From: Bacteroidaceae bacterium
GTDB lineage: Bacteria; Bacteroidota; Bacteroidia; Bacteroidales; Bacteroidaceae
Reading direction: 5' to 3'
Assembly (NCBI GenBank): GCA_017940605.1
Contig: JAGAYF010000039.1
Coordinates: 50,846 to 114,845, forward strand
Length of the DNA stretch: 64,000 nucleotides
In this document: piece after piece, positions 7,873 to 16,909 of the stretch
Position numbering within the stretch: position 1 is the first letter of the stretch
Layout: the number at the start of each line of letters is the position of its first letter
Position numbers and translations under genes: made by a program
Notes under the pieces: generated by a model
The model's input: only the letters and a program-made list of their open reading frames with translations
The model's database searches: none
Told to the model about the DNA's origin: nothing

Positions 7873-9114
7873 ATGCAACAGACATTCCAGAAAGTCAAGG
7901 CCGCAAGCCGCGAGATGGGGCTGATTTCAGACGAGAAGAAGGACCAAGTCCTTTGCGCCGTGGCCGATGCCATCCTGGCAAGGAAAGGGGAACTGCTGAT
8001 GGCCAACACCGAGGACCTGAGCCGAATGGACAGGCAGAATCCCCTGTACGACCGATTGCAACTCACGGAAAAAAGGCTTGAAGACATAGCCGCCGACATG
8101 CGCCATGTGAGCGAGCTGCCCTCCCCCCTGGGACGGACATTGCTCAACAGGACGTTGCCCAACGGACTGCAGCTGCGCAAGGTGAGCGTGCCGTTCGGAG
8201 TCATTGGCGTGGTCTATGAAGCCCGTCCCAACGTGACATTCGACGTGTTCTCCCTCTGTTTCAAGAGCGGCAACGCCTGCGTACTGAAGGGAGGCAAGGA
8301 TGCCGACAACTCCAACCGCGCTGCCATCAGGATTATCCATGACGTGCTGCGCCAGCAGGGATTGAACAGTTCATTCGTCGAGTTGCTGCCGGCATCGCAC
8401 GAGGCAACGGCCCAGATGCTCAGCGCCGTGGGATACATTGACGTTTGCATACCGCGCGGCAGCAAGCGTCTCATCCAGTTCGTGCGCGAATCGGCACAAG
8501 TTCCCGTCATTGAAACGGGAGCGGGCGTAGTCAATACCTATTTTGACGAATACGGAGACCTCAACATGGGGACGGCCATCGTGCTGAACGCCAAGACACG
8601 CAGAGTCAGCGTGTGCAACGCGCTGGATTGCCTCATCATCCATGAAGGCCGCCTGAAAGATCTGGCCGCATTGTGCGCTCCGCTGGCCGACAAACAGGTG
8701 TTGCTGTTTGCCGACGCGCCTGTCTTTGTCTCCCTGCAGGGAAAATATCCCTCGGAACTGCTGCGGCCCGCCACGGAGGAAAGCTACGGCACGGAATTCA
8801 TGAGCTACACAATGGCCATCAAGACCGTAAGTTGCATGGAAGACGCACTGGAGCACATCTACCGATACGGTTCGGGACACAGCGAGAGCATCGTCACCGA
8901 AAACGAGGAACGCGCCCAGCTCTTTCAGGCCCAGGTGGATGCTGCATGCGTCTACGTGAACGCCCCGACCAGCTTCACCGACGGAGCTCAGTTTGGCTTG
9001 GGCGCAGAAATCGGCATCAGCACCCAAAAGCTAGGACCGCGAGGACCTATGGGGCTGGAGGAAATGACCACATACAAGTGGCTCATCAACGGCAAGGGAC
9101 AAACACGTCCCTGA
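7873..9114 (+). CDS. proA: Glutamate-5-semialdehyde dehydrogenase (gamma-glutamyl phosphate reductase)
   Basis: This encodes 413 residues, typical for ProA. It reduces glutamyl-5-phosphate with NADPH to glutamate-5-semialdehyde, which cyclises to the ProC substrate. The aldehyde-dehydrogenase fold is seen in [20 protein letters not shown] and [17 protein letters not shown]. The catalytic cysteine lies in [16 protein letters not shown] (about residue 257). The C-terminal block [20 protein letters not shown] is also characteristic. This is the last gene of the operon, and a strong hairpin follows at 9157-9194. Confidence 0.95.
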   Translation: MQQTFQKVKAASREMGLISDEKKDQVLCAVADAILARKGELLMANTEDLSRMDRQNPLYDRLQLTEKRLEDIAADMRHVSELPSPLGRTLLNRTLPNGLQLRKVSVPFGVIGVVYEARPNVTFDVFSLCFKSGNACVLKGGKDADNSNRAAIRIIHDVLRQQGLNSSFVELLPASHEATAQMLSAVGYIDVCIPRGSKRLIQFVRESAQVPVIETGAGVVNTYFDEYGDLNMGTAIVLNAKTRRVSVCNALDCLIIHEGRLKDLAALCAPLADKQVLLFADAPVFVSLQGKYPSELLRPATEESYGTEFMSYTMAIKTVSCMEDALEHIYRYGSGHSESIVTENEERAQLFQAQVDAACVYVNAPTSFTDGAQFGLGAEIGISTQKLGPRGPMGLEEMTTYKWLINGKGQTRP

Positions 9115-9156
9115 CCCATCCTGAGTCAAGCCATTCCGCACAAAACACCTTATACC

Positions 9157-9194
9157 ATCATGGGCCTGCCGCAAAATTGCGGCAGGCCCATGAT
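9157..9194. terminator. Bidirectional terminator hairpin after proA
   Basis: Two 18-bp arms (ATCATGGGCCTGCCGCAA and its exact complement) are separated by 2 bp. It lies between convergent genes proA (+) and the phosphoesterase at 9310 (-), so it can serve both. There is no long U tract. Confidence 0.75.
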
Positions 9195-9309
9195 TCATTC
9201 CAGTCTGCACATGTCGCCACCAGACCAACGCCCTCGGCCGACAGCCAAATACTGACATTTCGGGAAGCGACAGAACTTCGTCCTTACGACATGCAGCAGC
9301 CCAGGGGCA

Positions 9310-10935
9310 TCAATGGTAGTACTCCCACACTGGGTCTAAGTCGTACTGAGGCGACACGGCCGTTTCGTAGACTTTGTTGCCAGGCTCAAAAGCATTGCCC
9401 TCTATCATCTCCGTCTGTTCGTAGCGGTTGCCATAGGGGTCGGTGGCCACCACCTTAATCTTGGCGTTGGCTTTCTTCATTGTGTACTTAAACATGTGCG
9501 TGCACACCGAGATGTAGCTATTGCGGTTGCTGCCGCCTATGTTGCCGCGCCCTATGATACCGCAGTGGTAGCCAATGGCCCACCAGTCTTGGCACGACGT
9601 AAGGCTGGGCTTGAGCGAGCGGCCTCCGTCAGGGTTGATGCGCTCCATCTCGCCCATGAGCTTGTCATTCTCATAGACTTCCACCTTCCATTCGGGCTCC
9701 CAGCCAAAGACGTTGGCCAACACCACCTTCTTGCCAAAGGGAAGCTCGTCGCGTTCATACTTGCCGCCGAAGACGCAGTCGCCCCTGTAGAGACGAATCT
9801 GGAAACTGCGGGGATAGCGCGTTGACTTCCAGTATTGGTCCACAATCTTGTTGCCTTCTATGTTGACCACCTGGTAACCATGGGGCACGCCGTCGGCATT
9901 GAGCCTGCTCCACCACCAGCAACCGCTGGCAGCCGCCAGGTTGAACTCCTTCACGCCATACTTGTGGCGGGCAGGGCGGTTGGCGTGGATGTGGCCGCTG
10001 TAAATATAGACGTTGGGGAACTGGCTGAGCAGCTGCAGGAGTGTATCGGTGTTGCGCGTGCCCCAAATGGGGATGTGGCAGCAGAAGAGCACCAGCTTGT
10101 CCTTGGGCACGAAGCTGAGGTCCTGGCGCAACCACTCCATCTGCTCCTTAGTGAGCTCGCCGTGGTACTTGCCGGCCGTGTTGAGCTTGTCGTACATGAC
10201 GTTGTTCATGGAAACGATGTGCACGTCGCCGCGATTCCAACTGTAGTCGGTAGGCCCGAACAAGTCCTCAAACATGCGCAGGTAGCGCTGCATGGGCAGG
10301 GGGTTCTGCGTGTTGAGTTCCAGGCCCTCATAGATTTGATCGTGGTTGCCGTTGGTCTGAAACACCTTCATGCCCATGTTTTCCTCTTTCATCTCCTCGC
10401 GCATCATGGGCAGGATGTAGTTCGTGTTAAACTCGCCCTCGGTATAGCCTATGTCGCCCAGCGTGATGGCATAGTTTACGCCCTGGAGCGTCTTGCCATG
10501 CTCGCGAATGTCGGGCACGGTCTCATTGTGCAGGCGGCGCACATGGTGAGGATTCTGGCACTGCGGGTCGGCAATGAAGAAAAGGTTCACCTTGGTGTCC
10601 TTCATGCCTGGTTTGCGCAGGAGGTGGAAGTTATACACCGAGTCGCGGTCCAGCTTGCGGAAGAAGCAGGGGTGTCCGTAGCGCACGGGCACTTCGCAGT
10701 CGGCGGGTACGGAGTAGTGCACATAGTAGGCGGCCTCGTTGCGCACAAAGGCGTACTTACCGTCATTGTCGGTCTGCACGGCGGTGAAGCCGTCGCTCAC
10801 GGTGACACCCTTGATGGGCTGTCCCTGCATGTCGGTCACGGTCCCCATCACTTTCATGGTGCGGGCCGTCGCTGTCTGCATGACTCCCAGCGAGAGAGCC
10901 ATGGCTAAAATCACAATGGGTTTCTTCATGTTCAT
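9310..10935 (-). CDS. Exported calcineurin-like phosphoesterase with N- and C-terminal accessory domains
   Basis: This encodes 541 residues. A signal peptide (MKKPIVILAMALSLGVMQTA) is followed by a small carboxypeptidase-regulatory-like beta domain (VMGTVTDMQGQPIKGVTVSD, residues about 28-95; MetallophosN). The catalytic metallophosphoesterase domain then runs to about residue 360: FFIADPQ replaces the usual DxH, followed by TLGDIGYTEG, FQTNGNHDQIY, LFCCHIPIWG and IYSGHIHAN. The C-terminal 170 residues match the MetallophosC accessory domain seen in Bacteroidetes. It hydrolyses a phosphoester in the periplasm, with the substrate unknown. It is encoded 34 bp after the membrane protein at 10970-11848 and probably shares its promoter. 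The protein at 19238-20908 is a paralogue with the same domain order. Confidence 0.88.
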   Translation of the reverse strand: MNMKKPIVILAMALSLGVMQTATARTMKVMGTVTDMQGQPIKGVTVSDGFTAVQTDNDGKYAFVRNEAAYYVHYSVPADCEVPVRYGHPCFFRKLDRDSVYNFHLLRKPGMKDTKVNLFFIADPQCQNPHHVRRLHNETVPDIREHGKTLQGVNYAITLGDIGYTEGEFNTNYILPMMREEMKEENMGMKVFQTNGNHDQIYEGLELNTQNPLPMQRYLRMFEDLFGPTDYSWNRGDVHIVSMNNVMYDKLNTAGKYHGELTKEQMEWLRQDLSFVPKDKLVLFCCHIPIWGTRNTDTLLQLLSQFPNVYIYSGHIHANRPARHKYGVKEFNLAAASGCWWWSRLNADGVPHGYQVVNIEGNKIVDQYWKSTRYPRSFQIRLYRGDCVFGGKYERDELPFGKKVVLANVFGWEPEWKVEVYENDKLMGEMERINPDGGRSLKPSLTSCQDWWAIGYHCGIIGRGNIGGSNRNSYISVCTHMFKYTMKKANAKIKVVATDPYGNRYEQTEMIEGNAFEPGNKVYETAVSPQYDLDPVWEYYH

Positions 10936-10969
10936 ATTATTATGGTTGTTTCATTACAATGCTTCGTAT

Positions 10970-11848
10970 TCAATGGCTTGAGTGGTTGTTCCACCCGAAC
11001 AGCGAACGGACGTAATCGCCCACGTTCTCACCAATGTCGCTGCCTATCTGGGCCAAGGTCTCGCCGTCGTGGCGGACCAAGTACCATGCACACACAATGT
11101 AGACTGCCACCGAGCCCAGAAGGACAAAAACGCCATAGTTCAGCATCCAGTGCGGATACGCCCAGCTGTTCCATTCGTCAATGAAACAGAGCAGCAGGGC
11201 CACGGTCAGGACCACCGAGGACACCAGGATGAGAACGCCGCACAGGAGTTCCCTCCACGCATCATGCTCCCGCACCAACAGCCAGCCGACCCCCATGCCG
11301 TACACAAAGAAGACCAGCAGCACCAACAGCCCCACGCGCATCTGCCACGACAGGGCATGGCGGTAGGTATGGGCCACGCGCCGGGCCAGAGTCCAGTCTT
11401 CGTGCGACTGCTGCACCAGGAGCAGCGTCACTTCGCTGTCCTCCAGGTAGCGATAGATGCGCATGTAGGCATTCTTCTTGTGGCGCGGAAACACATAGCT
11501 TGTCAGCAGGTCGTAGCGTTCTCCCCTGCCTTCCTCGCGCCCCGTCACCTCAGCCCCTTGCAGGACATCCTTCAGCCAAGCGTCATCCCGCGCCTGCATG
11601 CAGGCACTGCGCGAGAGCCTTACGCTGTCGGGAAAAGCCACATGCAGCATCACAAACGACACCGTGTCGTCCTGCACCACGTAGAGATGGCGCAATGAGT
11701 CGGCCATCACCACAGGAATGCCATCGGGAAAGGTGAAGCGCACCTTGCCGTCGCGCAGCACAACGGCCTGGCACACCATGCCGACAGCCATTGCACAGGC
11801 CAACAGCCACATCCGCAGAGGGTTCACTGACAAAACGGAGGCATTCAT
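10970..11848 (-). CDS. Membrane protein of unknown function
   Basis: This encodes 292 residues. The N-terminus is hydrophobic (MWLLACAMAVGMVCQAVVL) and acts as a signal or first membrane segment. Residues about 35-165 are soluble and probably periplasmic. Three strong transmembrane helices follow at about residues 172-192, 201-223 and 234-257 (for example VGLLVLLVFFVYGMGVGWLL). The short C-terminal tail is cytosolic or periplasmic depending on topology. I recognise no family. The ATG at 11848 lies only 5 nt after a -7 box, so the mRNA would be leaderless; an alternative start is the ATG at 11812. The phosphoesterase gene follows after 34 bp. Confidence 0.7.
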   Translation of the reverse strand: MNASVLSVNPLRMWLLACAMAVGMVCQAVVLRDGKVRFTFPDGIPVVMADSLRHLYVVQDDTVSFVMLHVAFPDSVRLSRSACMQARDDAWLKDVLQGAEVTGREEGRGERYDLLTSYVFPRHKKNAYMRIYRYLEDSEVTLLLVQQSHEDWTLARRVAHTYRHALSWQMRVGLLVLLVFFVYGMGVGWLLVREHDAWRELLCGVLILVSSVVLTVALLLCFIDEWNSWAYPHWMLNYGVFVLLGSVAVYIVCAWYLVRHDGETLAQIGSDIGENVGDYVRSLFGWNNHSSH

Positions 11849-11853
11849 CCATG

Positions 11854-11861
11854 CAAAGTTA
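11854..11861 (-). promoter_or_regulatory. -7 promoter box, leaderless start of the membrane-protein gene
   Basis: The minus strand reads TAACTTTG, with only 5 nt between the box and the ATG at 11848. It is divergent from the promoter at 11940-11947. Confidence 0.55.
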
Positions 11862-11939
11862 CACCAACTATTTCAAATCTCGCCATACGATGCCATAGTT
11901 TTTGCCCTCGGCGCAGGAAAGTTTCTCTGCAAAATTGCG

Positions 11940-11947
11940 TACCTTTG
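11940..11947 (+). promoter_or_regulatory. -7 promoter box of the MGMT gene
   Basis: TACCTTTG lies 4 nt before the ATG at 11952. The predicted transcription start would fall on or next to the start codon, so the message is leaderless or nearly so. Confidence 0.6.
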
Positions 11948-11951
11948 CCCC

Positions 11952-12488
11952 ATGATGAAAGAACAGAAGAACATCCTTACAATACCCTACGACACCCCCT
12001 GCGGCCAACTGCTGCTGGGAGCGCACGACGGCCGCCTGTGCCTGTGCGACTGGATGTCAAGGAAGAACCGCCAGGCCGTGGACAGCCGCCTGCAACGGCT
12101 GCTGCACGCCGTCCCCACCGGCCACACCGCCCACGACCGCGTGCTGGACACGGCGCGGCAGCAACTGGACGAATACTTCGGCCGCAAGCGCACCACTTTC
12201 AGCGTGCCCCTGCTCCTGGCGGGCACGGAGTTTCAGAAACAGGTGTGGGCACTGCTGGCGGCCATTCCCTACGGCACGGTCCTGTCCTACGCCCAACTGG
12301 CCCGCCGGCTGGGCAACCCCCGTGCCGTGCGCGCCGTGGCCAGTGCCAACGGGGCCAACGCCCTCAGCATCTTCATTCCCTGCCACCGCGTCATAGGCAG
12401 CGACGGCAGCATCACGGGCTACGCCGGCGACCTGGCGGCCAAGGAATACCTGCTGCAACTGGAACGCGACCCCCAGCCCTCCATCTAA
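11952..12488 (+). CDS. ogt: Methylated-DNA--protein-cysteine S-methyltransferase
   Basis: This encodes 178 residues. It removes methyl groups from O6-methylguanine by irreversible transfer to its own cysteine. The C-terminal domain is clear: FQKQVWALLAAIPYGTVLSY, the recognition helix LGNPRAVRAVASANGANALS with the flipping Arg, and the active site FIPCHRVIGSDGSITGYAGD. The N-terminal ribonuclease-like domain (residues 1-85) is present. The frame is open upstream to 11718 but runs through the neighbouring gene and the promoter, so the ATG at 11952 is the start. The gene appears monocistronic, divergent from 10970-11848. A second, shorter MGMT-family protein lies at 16910-17230. Confidence 0.93.
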   Translation: MMKEQKNILTIPYDTPCGQLLLGAHDGRLCLCDWMSRKNRQAVDSRLQRLLHAVPTGHTAHDRVLDTARQQLDEYFGRKRTTFSVPLLLAGTEFQKQVWALLAAIPYGTVLSYAQLARRLGNPRAVRAVASANGANALSIFIPCHRVIGSDGSITGYAGDLAAKEYLLQLERDPQPSI

Positions 12489-12579
12489 CCCCCACCCCTG
12501 CACATGCCCGCGCCAGTCGCCGCCCAACCCCATGGCGGAAGGGATGGAACAACCGCACCCCAGGACAAGGAAAGACAGC

Positions 12580-12688
12580 AAGGCGCAAAAGACGGAAGAA
12601 CGCGGCCTGAAAAATTTTGCGAAAGGCGTAAAAGCATCACCTACAAGGCGTAAGAATTCACGCCCGGGCGGCCGGCATCATTATTTCG
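12580..12688 (+). repeat. 22-bp-period intergenic array (AAGGCG/GCGGCC module), copy 1
   Basis: Units start at 12580 (AAGGCGCAAA), 12602 (GCGGCCTGAAAAA, 21 bp long), 12623 (AAGGCGTAAA), 12645 (AAGGCGTAAG) and, weakly, 12667. The first 10 or so bases of each unit are conserved and the rest are variable. The same order and spacing occurs at 41251-41359, 46247-46355 and 52194-52302. It lies immediately upstream of the GDPD promoter. Confidence 0.8.
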
Positions 12689-12697
12689 TGCTTTTCC

Positions 12698-12729
12698 TTT
12701 GCCACTTTGCCGCAATTGACGTAATTTTG
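12698..12729 (+). promoter_or_regulatory. Promoter of the GDPD gene
   Basis: TTTG at 12698-12701 and TAATTTTG at 12722-12729 are separated by 20 bp. The ATG at 12769 follows 39 bp later. This excludes the upstream in-frame start at 12532. Confidence 0.65.
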
Positions 12730-12768
12730 CAGCTAAAATTTTTTAACACTCCCCAAAAACGAGACTCT

Positions 12769-13734
12769 ATGAAGAACCCGCGCACATCCTGCACAAAGGC
12801 TTTCCTCATGGCACTGCTCATGGCCGTTCCGCTGACAGGCCTGGGCCAGTCCATGTTCGTCCACACCAAGAGCATGGGCAGCATACGCATTCCCATCAGC
12901 GAGATAGACAGCGTCAGCATTGCCGACCAGATAACCGGCAGCTACTATGACGTGGACCAGTTTGTCAAGCCGTTCTTCGTACCGGATGCCTCCATGATTA
13001 ACTGGCGGTACGGAGACATTCAGATGGTGTGCCACCGCGCCTACAACGGATACCCCGAAAACACCTACGTGGGCATTGCCAAGGCAGTGGAGATGGGATA
13101 CAAGATGATTGAGTGCGACATTGCCTTCACCAAGGACGACGTGGCCATACTCTCGCACGATGCCACCCTGGAGCGATGCAGCAACGGCACGGGCCGCACC
13201 ACCGACTACACACTGGAGGAGCTGCAGCAATTTGACTTCGGCTCATGGGCCGGAGAGCAGTTTGCGGGCGAGCGCGTGTGCACGCTCGAGTCCATCCTGC
13301 AACTGTGCAAGGCCAACAACGTCGTGCTGGAACTGGACTGCGCCACCAAGGCACGCTTTCCCAACACGCGCTTCCAGCAGGTGTACGACCTGGTCAAGTC
13401 ATACGGCATGCTGGGGTCTACCATCTGGTGCGACAACATTGAACCCCTGCGCATCCTGCTCGACATCGACCCCAACCTGATCGTGTCCATCAGCAGCATG
13501 ACGTCGACCTATCAGGTGGACCGCGGCATGGAGATATTCCGCAAGGCACGCATCACCGACTGTTCCGTGCCCTTTGCCTACCTGTCGGAGAACCTGGTGA
13601 AATACATCCATTCCAAGGGCATGTACGTCAAGACTTGGACGGTCGACGAAGTAGACGATGTGAAATGGGCGCTCAAGATAGGCTGCGACCATATCCTGTC
13701 CAACACCATCGGCCCGGAACTGCCCGCGGAGTGA
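12769..13734 (+). CDS. Exported glycerophosphodiester phosphodiesterase
   Basis: This encodes 321 residues with a signal peptide (AFLMALLMAVPLTGLGQ). It hydrolyses glycerophosphodiesters to glycerol-3-phosphate and an alcohol in the periplasm. The GDPD core starts at about residue 85: MVCHRAYNGYPENT (family consensus HRG..PENT, so the Gly after HR is Ala here), then KMIECDIAFTKDD and ILSHDATLERCSNGTG with the metal-binding Glu, Asp and catalytic His. Later blocks are VVLELD and VKTWTVDEVDDVKWALKIG, then HILSNTIG. It is the only one of the three GDPDs in the window that is not beside a symporter. A hairpin terminator follows at 13777-13819. Confidence 0.9.
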   Translation: MKNPRTSCTKAFLMALLMAVPLTGLGQSMFVHTKSMGSIRIPISEIDSVSIADQITGSYYDVDQFVKPFFVPDASMINWRYGDIQMVCHRAYNGYPENTYVGIAKAVEMGYKMIECDIAFTKDDVAILSHDATLERCSNGTGRTTDYTLEELQQFDFGSWAGEQFAGERVCTLESILQLCKANNVVLELDCATKARFPNTRFQQVYDLVKSYGMLGSTIWCDNIEPLRILLDIDPNLIVSISSMTSTYQVDRGMEIFRKARITDCSVPFAYLSENLVKYIHSKGMYVKTWTVDEVDDVKWALKIGCDHILSNTIGPELPAE

Positions 13735-13776
13735 CACAAGGCCCGCGCGGCGCAGCTTGCCCACGGCACTACGAAA

Positions 13777-13819
13777 AAGGACAGCCTTTCGCTGCACAGA
13801 AGCAGGAAAGGCTGTCCTT
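13777..13819. terminator. Terminator hairpin between convergent genes
   Basis: AAGGACAGCCTTTC and GAAAGGCTGTCCTT form a perfect 14-bp stem with a 15-nt loop. It lies between the GDPD gene (+) and the lipoprotein gene (-). Confidence 0.75.
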
Positions 13820-13843
13820 CATGGTCGACGGGCCGGATTTCCG

Positions 13844-14767
13844 TCAGGGTTCGGGTATCCAATACGTGAGTGCGTCCTCGCGGCGGCTGTCCTGCAGTCC
13901 GTAGCAATGGCCATGCAACGTCTCGCGGTAGAAGACGCGGTCGTATGCAAAGTCGGACGTGTCGTCAGCCTTGATCTTGTCCAGCTCCATCCTGACGGCA
14001 TCGGGCAGCGGATGGGCGGCATCCAGTTCCCACTCGGTCTTCATCCACGCATCATCCATATTCTTATACTTTTTGTAGTTGTTGTAGAAATACACCTGCT
14101 TCATGTAGCCGTCGTGCAGGATGTAGAACTCGTCATAGCCGGCGTGGTTGGCATGGCCGCGCACGTCGCAACCCTCGTAGCGGGTTCTCACGAAGTCGAG
14201 CGCGTCGTCCAGGTTGCGATACCATTCCGAGCGGTTGAATCCGTCGTGGCTCTGCTCCAGCACCGTGCCGTCCTCGTTGATGAGCAGGTAGCAGGTGAGC
14301 CAGGAGTTGTCGGCCTGCGGCGTATGGAAGCGCATGTCGTACAGTTGATGGTCAATGCCGTTGCGCACAATGAGCGCCACCCTGTCATCGGAGGTTGCCA
14401 TCCACATGTCGCCCCAGCCCATGTTGAGCAATGCCTCAATCACCCGGACTGGCATCTGCTCCATGTCGGTAATCCGCTTCATGTCCAGCTGCCACACGCC
14501 ATGGGAATAGTGGCTCTCGGCAGACATTCCCTGCGCGTCGGTGTAGTAGATGCAGATGAACGACTCGCTCTGGAAGTTCCTGGCCTGGGTGACACTAACA
14601 TCCCTGCCGTTGCGGCGGAAGAAGTCGTGGACGACCGATTCGGGGATTTCATTTTCTTCAAATACGTCGGTTACCGTGTGTTCCTTGTTGCTGCAAGAAC
14701 CGAAAAGCAGCAGGACCATTAGGACTGCGTGGGCCGCAGCGAGATGGAAGCTCAGTTTGTTGTTCAT
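13844..14767 (-). CDS. Lipoprotein of unknown function
   Basis: This encodes 307 residues. The lipobox LLLFGSC at about residue 20-25 marks a lipoprotein. The mature part has repeated beta-type segments with pattern Ser/Arg-Asp-Val-x-x-A-x-x-F (RDVSVTQARNFQSESFICIY), reminiscent of the PepSY-like domains common in secreted Bacteroidetes proteins; I cannot confirm that family. No catalytic motif is visible. The gene is monocistronic with a -7 box at 14814-14821, and it converges on the GDPD gene with a shared terminator. Confidence 0.75.
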   Translation of the reverse strand: MNNKLSFHLAAAHAVLMVLLLFGSCSNKEHTVTDVFEENEIPESVVHDFFRRNGRDVSVTQARNFQSESFICIYYTDAQGMSAESHYSHGVWQLDMKRITDMEQMPVRVIEALLNMGWGDMWMATSDDRVALIVRNGIDHQLYDMRFHTPQADNSWLTCYLLINEDGTVLEQSHDGFNRSEWYRNLDDALDFVRTRYEGCDVRGHANHAGYDEFYILHDGYMKQVYFYNNYKKYKNMDDAWMKTEWELDAAHPLPDAVRMELDKIKADDTSDFAYDRVFYRETLHGHCYGLQDSRREDALTYWIPEP

Positions 14768-14813
14768 AACGATTGAGTGTTTATTTTATTCAACATGGTT
14801 TCGTTTACGGCCG

Positions 14814-14821
14814 CAAAGGTA
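14814..14821 (-). promoter_or_regulatory. -7 promoter box of the lipoprotein gene
   Basis: The minus strand reads TACCTTTG, 46 bp before the ATG at 14767. It is divergent from the promoter at 14862-14894. Confidence 0.55.
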
Positions 14822-14861
14822 CGAATAAATATTCACCCCGACATGCAAAACCGCCTTGTTT

Positions 14862-14894
14862 TTTGACTTTTGTCGGGAAAAATCACTACCTTTG
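14862..14894 (+). promoter_or_regulatory. Promoter of the 14944-16880 gene group
   Basis: TTTG at 14862-14865 and TACCTTTG at 14887-14894 are separated by 21 bp. This fixes the first start codon at 14944 rather than 14773. Confidence 0.55.
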
Positions 14895-14943
14895 CCCACG
14901 CAAAAGACAAATAATCAAAAACAACAACCAAAACACATCACCT

Positions 14944-15453
14944 ATGGAAATTATCAACTACAGTCTGGAGTGGGCTCGCAGCGAGGTTTTCTCTGCCAAG
15001 GCCATCACCGTGGTCGGCATTTGCGTCCTGCTGTGCGCGGCTGGTTTCTACTTTTGGGGCAAGACGTCCATGGCGCGTGCCTACTGGCTGCCCATGGTCA
15101 TCAGCGGCGCGTTTCTCATCATTGCGGCAGGCGGCCTGTACTTTGCCAACCACCCGCGCATCTGCACGTTTCAGGAGCAGTACGAAGCCAACCCCACGGC
15201 CTTCGTTGCCTCGGAACTGGAGCGCACGGCTAAGAGCGACCACGACCTTAACCTCATCGTCTACTACGTACTTCCCATCTTTGTCATCGTCTGCGGCGTG
15301 CTTGTAGTGGGTTTCAAAGACAGCACGTATGTACGCGCCTGGCTCATCACGCTCATGGCCCTCGGCGCCATGCTCATGGTCATTGACAGCAACACCAAGG
15401 CGCGCAATGCCGACTACCGCGCCAAGCTGGCGGAAGTGCAGGTGGCACAATGA
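14944..15453 (+). CDS. Small integral membrane protein of unknown function
   Basis: This encodes 169 residues. Four hydrophobic segments are visible: about 20-38 (ITVVGICVLLCAAGFYFWG), 47-66, 102-122 (LIVYYVLPIFVIVCGVLVVG) and 128-145. The loop between helices two and three is charged. I recognise no family. The next gene, an NTF2-like protein, begins 37 bp downstream, and an esterase follows, so a three-gene unit is likely. Confidence 0.75.
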   Translation: MEIINYSLEWARSEVFSAKAITVVGICVLLCAAGFYFWGKTSMARAYWLPMVISGAFLIIAAGGLYFANHPRICTFQEQYEANPTAFVASELERTAKSDHDLNLIVYYVLPIFVIVCGVLVVGFKDSTYVRAWLITLMALGAMLMVIDSNTKARNADYRAKLAEVQVAQ

Positions 15454-15490
15454 ATGATTTACCTTAATAATAAAACAAAAAAACACGACA

Positions 15491-15889
15491 ATGACTGACA
15501 AACAACAGGTGGAGGACATCGTGCGCCAGATAGCACGCTCGTTCTCGGGTGCAGACAGCACCAAGGATTGGACACAGGAGACCGTTTGGTTTGATGCCGC
15601 ACCCTACGCCTGCGTAGGGGCAGAACGGGCCAAGGCTGTATTCGACGATGCCTTTGGCAACCTGAAAAGCTGCACCGTGGAGATTCTGGACATGCGCACG
15701 CGCCTGCTGGGCGACGCCGCCTTGGTGTGCTCTGTGCAGCGATGGGACACGGTAAACAAGGACGGCTCGCAGAATCCTCCTTTCATGATGCGCCAGACCG
15801 ACTACCTGGAACGCCAAGACGGCCAGTGGAAGGTACTGCACGAGCACACCTCCATGGCACAAGGCTGGGACGGAAAGATTGACGGGTAG
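15491..15889 (+). CDS. SnoaL/NTF2-like protein (nuclear transport factor 2 family)
   Basis: This encodes 132 residues, the size of one NTF2-like cone-shaped domain. The sequence pattern fits: an N-terminal helix with ARSFSGADSTKDW, FDDAFGNLKSCTVEIL, and a C-terminal sheet ending in YLERQDGQWKVLHEHTSM, where W and H line the pocket. Members bind or isomerise small polyketide- or steroid-like molecules, or serve as ketosteroid-isomerase-like enzymes. The role here is unknown. It lies 37 bp after the membrane protein and 79 bp before the esterase. Confidence 0.8.
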   Translation: MTDKQQVEDIVRQIARSFSGADSTKDWTQETVWFDAAPYACVGAERAKAVFDDAFGNLKSCTVEILDMRTRLLGDAALVCSVQRWDTVNKDGSQNPPFMMRQTDYLERQDGQWKVLHEHTSMAQGWDGKIDG

Positions 15890-15968
15890 ACCATCCTGGA
15901 TCAGACCCTTCCTTCTGGTTTTTAAACCAAGATGTAAGGTCGTTGTCAAACAGGAAAACGATACAGCT

Positions 15969-16880
15969 ATGATACACGATTCCATGATTCAACGACGCAT
16001 CAGCATTTTGTTCTTCCTGCTGGCATTGTGGCCCATGTTTCTTCTTGCTCAGCATGACAAAACAGCCTATTACGAACCGGCCAGCTACGAATACGCCGGC
16101 GTGACCCTCCCCTACCGCATGCTCAAGCTCAACCAGGAGCAGGCGGGCAAGTCTGTACTCGTCATCCAACTGCACGGAGGCACGGCACGGGGCGATGACA
16201 ACAAGGCGCAGTTGGATGCATCGGCCGTAGACAGCGTTGAGACCTACCTGCGCGTCCACAAGATGAAAGCCGTGTTCCTGCTGCCCCAATGCGGCAAGGA
16301 CCGCGTGTGGAACGAAAGCGCGCGCCAGCAGCCCGTACCCATGACCGACGTGCTGGCCCAATGGCTGCAAGACTTCCTGACGACACACGACATAGACACT
16401 GACAGAATCTACATGACGGGCTACTCGGCAGGGGGAAGCGGGGCGTGGCGCATGGTGAACGACTGCCCGCAGCTGTTTGCCGCGGCGTGCATAGCCGCAG
16501 CCAATCCCCTGATGGTGGAGGAAGGCAACGTGTGCCGCACACCCATCTATGCCGTTGCCGGAAGCAAGGACAACATCATGGATGCCGACAAGATAGGGGC
16601 TTTCGTGCGCTCGCTGACCGCCCTCGGGGGCGAGGCACAATTTGACCTGCTGGAAGATAAGGACCACTTCGGCACGTGCGACGCGGCCTTCTCCAGGGAA
16701 CGGCTGGTATGGCTGTTCGGCCACACGCGTAAGACGACCGATGGCATCCGCCCCGTGAACACGGACACGCTGCCTGCCACCCTGTACGGCCTGGACGGCA
16801 TGCCGCGCACGCCACAGGCCAAGGGATTCCTCATCCAGCGACTGCCCGACGGCTCAACTAAAAAAGTTTTGGTAAGATAG
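15969..16880 (+). CDS. Exported alpha/beta-hydrolase esterase (phospholipase/carboxylesterase type)
   Basis: This encodes 303 residues from the ATG at 15969; the ATG at 15984 is equally possible. A signal peptide (ISILFFLLALWPMFLLAQ) directs it to the periplasm. The catalytic triad is visible: the nucleophile Ser in MTGYSAGGSGAWRMVND (G-x-S-x-G), the Asp in YAVAGSKDNIMD, and the His in LLEDKDHFGTCDAAF. The strand VLVIQLHGGTARGDDN supplies the oxyanion-hole HGG. This pattern suits the PHB-depolymerase/feruloyl-esterase-like group. The substrate is not deducible. It probably shares a transcript with the two genes before it. Confidence 0.85.
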   Translation: MIHDSMIQRRISILFFLLALWPMFLLAQHDKTAYYEPASYEYAGVTLPYRMLKLNQEQAGKSVLVIQLHGGTARGDDNKAQLDASAVDSVETYLRVHKMKAVFLLPQCGKDRVWNESARQQPVPMTDVLAQWLQDFLTTHDIDTDRIYMTGYSAGGSGAWRMVNDCPQLFAAACIAAANPLMVEEGNVCRTPIYAVAGSKDNIMDADKIGAFVRSLTALGGEAQFDLLEDKDHFGTCDAAFSRERLVWLFGHTRKTTDGIRPVNTDTLPATLYGLDGMPRTPQAKGFLIQRLPDGSTKKVLVR

Positions 16881-16909
16881 GAAAGGCAGAACCTGCCCGC
16901 ACCTCATCC